From contig JAEYNQ010000016.1 in NCBI GenBank assembly GCA_023412455.1, positions 1 to 17,283 of the forward strand: a DNA stretch of 17,283 nt, given 5' to 3'. A program made the translations under genes and the position numbers. The DNA comes from Bacillota bacterium. GTDB lineage: Bacteria; Bacillota; Clostridia; Lachnospirales; Cellulosilyticaceae. The notes beneath the pieces are model-generated. The model ran no database searches and was not told where the DNA came from. It saw nothing but the letters and a program-made list of their open reading frames with translations. This document shows positions 1-5,917 of the stretch, one piece after another; position 1 is the first letter of the stretch; the number at the start of each line of letters is the position of its first letter.

Positions 1-835
1 CTGGGTGAAGGAGCAACTGGAAAATAGTGATTACTATCTACTCTTTATAGGAGAGCAAGTAGGTCAAGATCTACTTAAGCGTATGGAATACATTGACCAA
101 ACCTTAAACTATGTAAAAAGTAAAAACCTACCCATTCTTATTTTTGCTTATAAAGGGGAAAGTTGCTTTAAATTTGTAAGTGAGGAAGGCAATATGACCT
201 CAAAAGTTCGCATGCAAGAAATAAAGAAGAAAATATGGGACCAAGCTTTTGTGCAGTATTGGGATACAAGAGAAGAACTCTTGGATAAAGTATTAATTGG
301 TGTATGGAAGTATGTAGAGGAACAGCCCCAAGTAGGGTGGATTAGAGGGGATTGTGTAGGAAGACAAGTCCTATTAGATGAAATTAAAAAGCTGCAATTA
401 GAAAAGCAACATCTTTTAACCCTTATGACAGATTTAGAGGAACAGGTAACTTCAAGTAGCAAAGAAGTTGATAAACAGGAACATAAGCTAGGACGTCTGC
501 AAATCTTTGGAACCTATAAAGAGGAGAAGCAAGGAGTTGTATTCAATTGGAAAGAAATGATCGATTTACAACGCCTATTTACTTTGTGGGGACCATTCTT
601 ACTGGATTCTCAAAAGGATGGAGTGGCTAAGACCCGTCTTTTAGAGATTATTTCAAAGGAGTATCATTATGGCATGAAATATGCTTTTGAAATAGATGAT
701 AAGGCTTATCATCAAATAAAGATCCATCTCGTACGGGAGAAGCTTGTGAAAAATTTCGAGGTAGAAGCCCATGGTGGTGGTGTAACCGAATTCTTAAAAA
801 TGACAGAAAGGGGTAAGCGGCTTTTGGGTAATTAA
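1..835 (+). CDS. DUF4062-type protein, C-terminal part (5' truncated)
   Basis: The reading frame is open from the first bases (codon phase starts at base 2). The first possible start is a GTG at base 5 with no ribosome site before it, so the true start lies left of the window. The visible N-terminal part (SDYYLLFIG near the start, then KNLPILIFAYKG about 30 residues on, and GWIRGD near residue 112) resembles the end of the DUF4062 fold, a TIR/toll-like alpha/beta domain often found at the N-terminus of signalling and defence proteins. A charged helical, probably coiled-coil stretch follows (about residues 122-160), then a C-terminal domain of about 100 residues that looks winged-helix-like. 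No catalytic motif is visible. The gene ends about 140 bases before the GH105 gene and no clear terminator follows. DUF4062 assignment is from recalled family patterns; function is unknown. Confidence 0.6.
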   Translation, partial: WVKEQLENSDYYLLFIGEQVGQDLLKRMEYIDQTLNYVKSKNLPILIFAYKGESCFKFVSEEGNMTSKVRMQEIKKKIWDQAFVQYWDTREELLDKVLIGVWKYVEEQPQVGWIRGDCVGRQVLLDEIKKLQLEKQHLLTLMTDLEEQVTSSSKEVDKQEHKLGRLQIFGTYKEEKQGVVFNWKEMIDLQRLFTLWGPFLLDSQKDGVAKTRLLEIISKEYHYGMKYAFEIDDKAYHQIKIHLVREKLVKNFEVEAHGGGVTEFLKMTERGKRLLGN

Positions 836-879
836 AGGCAAGATTTGTAATAAACCCATAAAAGAGCAAAGAATCTTTA

Positions 880-908
880 TTTACATCCTCTTTAAATTTC
901 TTTACTAT
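880..908 (+). promoter_or_regulatory. Candidate sigma-A promoter for the GH105 gene
   Basis: TTTACA (880-885), a 17-base spacer and TACTAT (903-908) lie 69 bases before the GH105 start. Both boxes match the vegetative consensus at four or five of six positions. Read by eye only. Confidence 0.45.
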
Positions 909-977
909 GGAAGACAGTAGCAGGATAACGGGTATAGGTAAGCCTACATAAAACAGAAAGAAATTGAGGGGCAGGAA

Positions 978-2102
978 ATGGAGATTTTAGAAAGGTATTT
1001 ACAAGAGCTGATTGATAAGAGTACACCAGAAAAGCCTATTTGGAATATTGAAAAGCTACTTGATAGCAGCAAGCCTTCTTGGAATTATATTGATGGGTGT
1101 ATGATTAAAGCCATTTTAGAGATGTATGCCATTACAAGAGAAGAGAAGTATCTTGTCTTTGCAGATACCTTTATTGACCATCATGTGCAAGAGGACGGGG
1201 GCATCCAGCAATATAAGCCAGAGGAGTACAATATTGATAATATTAATGCAGGAAAAGTATTATTTGACCTTTATACCTTAACGGGAAAAGAGAAGTATAG
1301 AAAAGCCATTGAAAATGTGTATAAACAGGTAAAAGGTCAACCTCGAACAAAAGAAGGGAACTTCTGGCATAAGTTAATTTATCCCCATCAAGTATGGCTA
1401 GATGGACTTTATATGGCACAACCCTTTTACATGGAATATGAAACTCAGTTTAATAATAAACAAAATTATAAAGATATTTTCAATCAATTTTTAAATGTGG
1501 AAAGAATAATGAAGGATCCTGTGACAGGGCTCTATTACCACGGGTATGATTCTTCAAGAGAAGCGAGCTGGTGCCATCAAGAGACGGGTCTTTCAAAGAA
1601 TTTTTGGTTAAGAGCTATAGGCTGGTATGTCATGGCCCTTATTGATACCCTGGAAAAGATGGATAAGAGCTACAAAGAGGGTTATGAGCAATTCATGCAT
1701 GCTTTTAAGGCTGTCATGGCAGCTATGCTTAAGTTCCAAGATACAAGTGGAATGTGGTATCAGGTTGTTGACCAAGGCATGCGAGAAGGAAACTATCTTG
1801 AAACAAGTGGTAGTGCTATTATGGCCTATGCTATTTTAAAAGGTATTCGCAGGGCCTTTTTAACAGAAGACTATAGAAGCTATGGTGAAAAAGCATTTTA
1901 TGGGATCTGTGATAAATACTTATATGAAAAAGATGGGCAAATGAATTTGGGTGGCATTTGTCTCGTGGCAGGTTTAGGTGTGCCAGATCGAAGAGATGGG
2001 ACTTTTGAATACTATGTTTCAGAACCAGTTGTAGAAAATGAAGCCAAAGGAATAGCTCCACTTCTACTTGCTTATACTGAAATATTAAGAAGTAAAAAAT
2101 AA
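978..2102 (+). CDS. GH105 unsaturated rhamnogalacturonyl hydrolase (YteR/YesR-like)
   Basis: This 374-residue protein looks like a glycoside hydrolase of family 88/105, which removes the unsaturated galacturonyl unit from the non-reducing end of lyase-cut rhamnogalacturonan oligosaccharides. The length equals that of Bacillus YteR. The motif HQVWLDGLYMAQPF (residues 137-150) contains Asp142, aligning with the YteR catalytic Asp143; family-like aromatic and His motifs (YYHGYDSS, ASWCHQETGLS, FWLRAIGWY) follow, consistent with the alpha6/alpha6 barrel. There is no signal peptide, so it should act in the cytoplasm on imported oligosaccharides. The start has GAGGGGCAGGA just upstream. No pectate lyase or sugar transporter lies beside it, so it stands alone here. 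It converges with the CarD-like gene across a hairpin. Family assignment is strong; exact substrate is inferred. Confidence 0.88.
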   Translation: MEILERYLQELIDKSTPEKPIWNIEKLLDSSKPSWNYIDGCMIKAILEMYAITREEKYLVFADTFIDHHVQEDGGIQQYKPEEYNIDNINAGKVLFDLYTLTGKEKYRKAIENVYKQVKGQPRTKEGNFWHKLIYPHQVWLDGLYMAQPFYMEYETQFNNKQNYKDIFNQFLNVERIMKDPVTGLYYHGYDSSREASWCHQETGLSKNFWLRAIGWYVMALIDTLEKMDKSYKEGYEQFMHAFKAVMAAMLKFQDTSGMWYQVVDQGMREGNYLETSGSAIMAYAILKGIRRAFLTEDYRSYGEKAFYGICDKYLYEKDGQMNLGGICLVAGLGVPDRRDGTFEYYVSEPVVENEAKGIAPLLLAYTEILRSKK

Positions 2103-2123
2103 GTTTAAAATAAGTTTAAAATA

Positions 2124-2161
2124 ATAGGCGAACTGTAGCTAAACAGTTGGTCTATTTTTTT
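2124..2161. terminator. Hairpin terminator between convergent genes
   Basis: An imperfect stem (ATAGGCGAACTGT paired with ACAGTTGGTCTAT, loop AGCTA) at 2124-2154 is followed by seven T. It ends the GH105 transcript. On the minus strand the same stem is followed by ATTATTTT, so it may also end the CarD-like transcript, whose stop codon is at 2178. Confidence 0.75.
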
Positions 2162-2177
2162 AGGGTGTTTGATAAGA

Positions 2178-2660
2178 TTAAGCCAGTAAGGCATTTACTA
2201 AATCCACGGCTTGTTCTTTAGAAACATTTTTGATGAGGCTAATCTCATCCGTAACGAGCTGTTTAGCAATAGCAAATTGTGTACGCTCACTGGAGTTAAG
2301 GGGTTTAGACTTTTTAATAAAGTTCAGATCACGTACGACTTCTGAACAGTCATTTAAAAAGCCAGAAGCTAATTTTTGCTTGTTCAGGTTGTAACGCTCC
2401 TTAAAGCTAATAGTGCCTACATTAAGATTTTCTTTTTGTTTAAGAATATGAAGGGTTTCTTCTAGAGAAATTGAAGAATTAATGGGTCTTAAATGAAAGC
2501 TCTCAGACTTAGAAAAGGGAATAGAAATCGTCATATTTTCAGATAGGGACTCTATCACATAATACGTTTGAGTGGTGCCGAATAATTCCCGGTCTTCTAT
2601 GTTTTTTAGAATACCAATACCATACCTAGGACAAACGACTTTATCACCAATTTTAAACAA
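2178..2660 (-). CDS. CarD/CdnL-like RNA polymerase-binding regulator
   Basis: The protein is 160 residues from a TTG start at 2660. I chose this start because GGAGGTGA lies 5 bases before it and because the family begins exactly with (M)FKIGDKVVCPRYGIG, the beta-barrel that contacts the RNA polymerase beta subunit (CarD_CdnL_TRCF domain). An open extension reaching 2741 has no ribosome site and runs through the likely promoters, so I reject it. The N-terminal domain (about 1-60) is followed by a helical C-terminal domain (about 70-160), as in CdnL/CarD proteins of this length. These proteins bind RNA polymerase at promoters and modulate open-complex stability at many genes. It is divergent from the first two-component operon, with about 220 bases between their starts, and probably monocistronic. 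Which genes it affects cannot be read here. Confidence 0.85.
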   Translation of the reverse strand: MFKIGDKVVCPRYGIGILKNIEDRELFGTTQTYYVIESLSENMTISIPFSKSESFHLRPINSSISLEETLHILKQKENLNVGTISFKERYNLNKQKLASGFLNDCSEVVRDLNFIKKSKPLNSSERTQFAIAKQLVTDEISLIKNVSKEQAVDLVNALLA

Positions 2661-2693
2661 AACAATCACCTCCGTATTTTGTAGTACATTACT

Positions 2694-2722
2694 AGTATAA
2701 CACGATAATGGGGAAAGTGTAA
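2694..2722 (-). promoter_or_regulatory. Proximal promoter of the CarD-like gene
   Basis: On the minus strand TTACAC (2717-2722), a 17-base spacer and TATACT (2694-2699) lie about 34 bases before the TTG start. This is one of two well-spaced sigma-A-type promoters for the gene. Confidence 0.5.
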
Positions 2723-2728
2723 CATAAA

Positions 2729-2757
2729 ATTTTATCATCATGTTATAAAGCTGTCAA
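2729..2757 (-). promoter_or_regulatory. Distal promoter of the CarD-like gene
   Basis: On the minus strand a perfect TTGACA (2752-2757), a 17-base spacer and TAAAAT (2729-2734) form a near-consensus promoter upstream of the proximal one. It would give a strong basal transcript. Confidence 0.6.
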
Positions 2758-2789
2758 GAGTTGTTTGATAGAAAGGCAAGGAGCTAGAT

Positions 2790-2807
2790 TATGTGACTTC
2801 TATGTGA
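2790..2807 (+). promoter_or_regulatory. Direct-repeat operator, TATGTGA-N4-TATGTGA
   Basis: Two exact heptamers (2790-2796 and 2801-2807) start 11 bases apart, one DNA turn, as is usual for OmpR-family dimers binding head to tail. They end 15 bases before the -35 box of the first regulator gene. The same 18-base pattern occurs inverted at 5072-5089 before the ABC operon, which suggests a shared site for the regulator encoded at 2881. Confidence 0.6.
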
Positions 2808-2822
2808 AATGATAAGGAGAAC

Positions 2823-2851
2823 TTTTCAAACCTAAAAAAGCAAGGTATGAT
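2823..2851 (+). promoter_or_regulatory. Candidate promoter of the first two-component operon
   Basis: TTTTCA (2823-2828), a 17-base spacer and TATGAT (2846-2851) lie 29 bases before the ATG of the response regulator. The weak -35 box fits a promoter helped by a bound activator at the repeat just upstream. Confidence 0.5.
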
Positions 2852-2880
2852 AAAATTAAAACGTATGAGGAGGTAGACGA

Positions 2881-3552
2881 ATGAAGGAAATATATCTTGT
2901 AGAAGATGAACAAACATTAAGTATTCTTCTCGAAAAATATTTAGTCCATGAAGGCTATAAAGTAACTCCTTTTATGGATGGAGATCGTGCTATGGAGCAT
3001 ATAAAGGATACCCCACATTTATGGATACTGGACATTAATTTACCTGGTGCCAATGGCTATGATTTGATTAAGGCTATCAAAGCTTATAATCCTAAGACGC
3101 CCGTGATCTTTATGTCTGCTCGCAATGAGGAGCTTGATCGGGTTATTGGCCTGGAACTGGGAAGTGATGATTATTTATCTAAGCCCTTTTTGCCTAGAGA
3201 ATTAGTTATTCGTACCAATAAGCTTATGGAGCGAGTTTATAAGGCTAAGGCAGAAGAGGAGAAGCTTATACATATAGGGGATTATAGCATCAGTACACAA
3301 GAACGTTTAGTGACCTATAAAGGGGAAACGGTGCAGCTTACGAGCAAAGAATTTGACTTGATGAGTTATTTTTTGGAAAATAGAAATCATGTCCTTTCTA
3401 GAGAGCAAGTTCTTTTTGGGGTATGGGGAGAAGGCTACTTTGGTTCGGACCGAGTGGTGGATGACACCATTAGACGTCTTAGAAAGAAACTCAGCCATAT
3501 TACCATCGAGACAGTGTATGGACATGGGTATAAGTGGGTAGTGACAGAATGA
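2881..3552 (+). CDS. OmpR-family response regulator (module 1)
   Basis: This 223-residue protein has a receiver domain (about 1-118) with acidic pocket Glu8-Asp9, phospho-acceptor Asp51 (WILDINLPG), Ser79 and Lys101 (SKPF). A winged-helix DNA-binding domain follows (about 128-223), with LTSKEFDLMSYFLE, the recognition-helix region DDTIRRLRKKL and the hairpin end TVYGHGYKW. It should be phosphorylated by the kinase encoded next to it and then bind tandem DNA repeats as a dimer. AGGAGG lies just before the ATG. Its stop overlaps the kinase start (ATGA). The TATGTGA repeats before this gene and before the ABC operon are the likely targets. The stimulus is unknown; the family call is firm. Confidence 0.93.
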   Translation: MKEIYLVEDEQTLSILLEKYLVHEGYKVTPFMDGDRAMEHIKDTPHLWILDINLPGANGYDLIKAIKAYNPKTPVIFMSARNEELDRVIGLELGSDDYLSKPFLPRELVIRTNKLMERVYKAKAEEEKLIHIGDYSISTQERLVTYKGETVQLTSKEFDLMSYFLENRNHVLSREQVLFGVWGEGYFGSDRVVDDTIRRLRKKLSHITIETVYGHGYKWVVTE

Positions 3553-4967
3553 AAAGACTATTTAAAAAAAGGTTTCAATTCAAATCCCTGACCCTACGTA
3601 TTTGGACCACTTTTATTGTATTTGCTGGTGTTATTATTTTAGCTCTTTCAGGTTTGTACGTAGGCATTTTTAAACGCATGGAGGAGGCTAATAAATTAGA
3701 AGCCATTGGTGTGGGCCATGAAATGATGTATCAAATACTCAGTGAAGGCAATAAGTTAAACATGGTACCGGATAAAACCATTAATTTCCGAAAGATTGCG
3801 CAGATCCATCATCTTGTGGTTAGACAAATGCCAGACAAAGCTTTAGAGATTATACCTATTGATAAAAGACCAGGAGGACCCCCTGAAAACTATAGGGATA
3901 TGGGTAAATGGCTTTTAGGCTATATGGAGGGAGAAATAGGTTATAAAGAGCAGCATAAAGTACGGGATGGGCAGGAAGATATTCTCTTGGTTATGAGTAC
4001 ACTAGAAAAAACAGGAGGACAAGAGGAACAACAAAAGGAGCAACAAGAGGAAAAGGTACTATTAGTTTCATATATAGCCTATGTCAGTGATAATAGTATT
4101 TTGGTCTTAATTTTAGGTATTGGTTTCCTATTTATACTAATAGCCCTAGTGGTTTCTAAAATCATTTCCAATTATATTTGTAATCCATTAAGACGATTAG
4201 AAGCACAAGCCTTAAAGATTGCCAATAAAGAATGGATAGAGCCTATTCACTCAGAGAGTAAAGACGAAATAGGAAGACTGATTCATTCTATTAATTATAT
4301 GCAAGAAGCCCTAAGACATGCGGACCAAGAAGAGAGGCGCTTTTTACAGAGTATTTCTCATGACTTAAAAACGCCTATTATGGTAATTATGGCCCATGCT
4401 CAAGCCATACAAGATCAAATGTATGTGGAAAGTCTAGAAAATACAGCAGAGATTATCAAAGTAGAGGCCGTGAGGCTAGAGAATAAAGTGAAACAAATAC
4501 TTTATTATAACACCCTTGATTATCTCTTGGAGAATGAAGAGAAAGTCAAAGATTTAGACTTAAAGGCTTTATTGGAGCAAACATTAAGCCGTTTTCAATT
4601 TGTGGGTAAAGAGATTAATTGGAATATAAGTATAAAACCTGCTCGGGTAAGTGGTAATAAGGAGCGCTTGCAAATTGCTATTGAAAATATACTGGACAAT
4701 CAATTACGCTATGCAAAGCAAGAAATTAGTGTGCAGCTCTATAGAGACCAAGGACAGGTCTATTTAGAGATTGGAAACGATGGCCCACTTATTGCAAAAG
4801 AAGACCTTCCTAGACTATTTGAAGAGCTTTATAAGGATGCAAAGGGCAAATTCGGTCTAGGACTTGCCATTACAAAAAAGATTATTGTAGGTTATGAAGG
4901 TGAAATCACAGTAGCAAACAAGGAAAATGGGGTAAGCTTTAAGATTAAGTTACCAGATTATATGTAA
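3549..4967 (+). CDS. Membrane sensor histidine kinase (module 1)
   Basis: The start ATG at 3549 overlaps the regulator stop by 4 bases, so translation is probably coupled; a GTG at 3534 in the same frame is possible but has no better ribosome site. The protein has 472 residues. It has a membrane helix (about 18-40), an external sensor region of about 140 residues, a second helix (about 184-206), a HAMP linker with DEIGRL, and a HisKA segment with phospho-acceptor His271 in SHDLKTP. An HATPase domain follows with N box ENILDNQ (about 379) and G box GKFGLGLA (about 434-441). The sensor region contains a short RPGGPPEN stretch and a Glu/Gln-rich run (about 154-172) just before the second helix. 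It resembles no ligand-binding domain I can name. Partner: the regulator at 2881. Likely output: the ABC operon downstream. Confidence 0.92.
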   Translation: MKRLFKKRFQFKSLTLRIWTTFIVFAGVIILALSGLYVGIFKRMEEANKLEAIGVGHEMMYQILSEGNKLNMVPDKTINFRKIAQIHHLVVRQMPDKALEIIPIDKRPGGPPENYRDMGKWLLGYMEGEIGYKEQHKVRDGQEDILLVMSTLEKTGGQEEQQKEQQEEKVLLVSYIAYVSDNSILVLILGIGFLFILIALVVSKIISNYICNPLRRLEAQALKIANKEWIEPIHSESKDEIGRLIHSINYMQEALRHADQEERRFLQSISHDLKTPIMVIMAHAQAIQDQMYVESLENTAEIIKVEAVRLENKVKQILYYNTLDYLLENEEKVKDLDLKALLEQTLSRFQFVGKEINWNISIKPARVSGNKERLQIAIENILDNQLRYAKQEISVQLYRDQGQVYLEIGNDGPLIAKEDLPRLFEELYKDAKGKFGLGLAITKKIIVGYEGEITVANKENGVSFKIKLPDYM

Positions 4968-4988
4968 AAAGGGAGCGTTCTTTGTACG

Positions 4989-5039
4989 GACTGCTAATAA
5001 GTTAGACCTAAAAATCTAATTGATTAGCAGTCTTTTTTT
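4989..5039 (+). terminator. Strong intrinsic terminator after the kinase gene
   Basis: A perfect 10-base stem, GACTGCTAAT (4989-4998) with ATTAGCAGTC (5023-5032), has an inner TTAGA/TCTAA pairing and is followed by seven T. It separates the two-component transcript from the ABC operon. Confidence 0.9.
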
Positions 5040-5071
5040 AAAACCAGAAATAGGAACTGTGCTATTTTATT

Positions 5072-5089
5072 TCACATATATTTCACATA
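5072..5089 (-). promoter_or_regulatory. Inverted copy of the TATGTGA-N4-TATGTGA operator
   Basis: On the minus strand the two heptamers match those at 2790-2807 exactly, with the same 4-base gap. They lie 97 bases before the ATPase gene start, after the terminator. A weak -10-like TATCAT (5121-5126) lacks a good -35, as expected if the promoter needs an activator, although the precise promoter is unclear. Confidence 0.6.
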
Positions 5090-5185
5090 TTTGGATGATA
5101 TTCTTGCCACAATTATTTTGTATCATGAGAAGAGTAAAAATTTAATGTAAAATACTTCAATCAACACTATAAGGAAGGAGAAAAT

Positions 5186-5917
5186 ATGTCGGCTATTATA
5201 CGTGTAGAGAATCTAAGAAAAGTTTATACCATGGGTAGTGAAAAAGTAATTGCCCTAGATGATCTAAGCTTAGAGATAGAAGAAGGCGAAGTATGCTGCT
5301 TGTTTGGTACATCAGGTTCAGGGAAATCCACTTTGTTAAATATGTTAGCGGGTCTAGAAAAGCCCACATCAGGAAGTATTTATATTAAGGATCATCCTAT
5401 TCATAAGTTAGATGAGGTTCAGCTTGCAAAGTTTAGGCAACGCTATATAGGTTTTGTTTTTCAATCCTATAATCTTATTGCCTCGTTAACAGCTTTAGAA
5501 AACGTCAGCTTGCCTTTGATTTTTCAAGGTGTACCTAAAAGAGAGAGAGACAAGCGGGCAAAGGAGATGTTAGAAGCAGTTGGTCTTGGAGAACGACTGA
5601 GGCATAAACCCAGTGAAATGAGTGGAGGGCAGCAACAGCGTGTAAGTATTGCCAGAGCCTTTGTGAATCGTCCGACTATTTTGTTTGCTGATGAGCCAAC
5701 AGGTAATTTAGATACAACTACCACCTATGAGGTAATGAATATTATAACGGAGATTGCTAAGGCATATAAACAAACCCTCATTATCGTTTCTCATGACTTA
5801 GAAATTGCTCATTATGCCAGTCAAATTGTAACCATAAAAAATGGCAATGTAGAAGCGATTAAGCATACACAAAAAATGCAAAATAAAGAAGGAGAGAAGA
5901 TTTATGCTACAATGTAA
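5186..5917 (+). CDS. MacB/LolD-type ABC transporter ATPase
   Basis: This 243-residue ATP-binding subunit has all key motifs: Walker A GTSGSGKST (41-49), Q-loop Gln93, signature MSGGQQQ (145-151), Walker B ILFADE (165-170), D-loop NLD and switch His203. The sequence type is the LolD/MacB/FtsE group, whose members act by mechanotransmission on FtsX-fold permeases rather than moving cargo through a pore. GGAAGGAG precedes the ATG at good spacing. The last 14 bases overlap the next gene, so the three-gene operon is translationally linked. The permease partner is encoded at 8350. Family call is firm; the substrate is unknown. The name MacB does not imply macrolide export here. Confidence 0.93.
   Translation: MSAIIRVENLRKVYTMGSEKVIALDDLSLEIEEGEVCCLFGTSGSGKSTLLNMLAGLEKPTSGSIYIKDHPIHKLDEVQLAKFRQRYIGFVFQSYNLIASLTALENVSLPLIFQGVPKRERDKRAKEMLEAVGLGERLRHKPSEMSGGQQQRVSIARAFVNRPTILFADEPTGNLDTTTTYEVMNIITEIAKAYKQTLIIVSHDLEIAHYASQIVTIKNGNVEAIKHTQKMQNKEGEKIYATM

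Noticed and set aside
2661..2741. Longer N-terminus of the CarD-like protein (27 extra residues)
   Set aside because: No ribosome site precedes the ATG at 2741, the extension spans both candidate promoters, and the conserved domain starts right at the TTG with a strong GGAGGTGA before it.
3534..3548. GTG start for the module 1 kinase 15 bases upstream
   Set aside because: The ATG at 3549 forms the ATGA overlap usual for coupled regulator-kinase pairs; the GTG has no better ribosome site. Not excluded with certainty.
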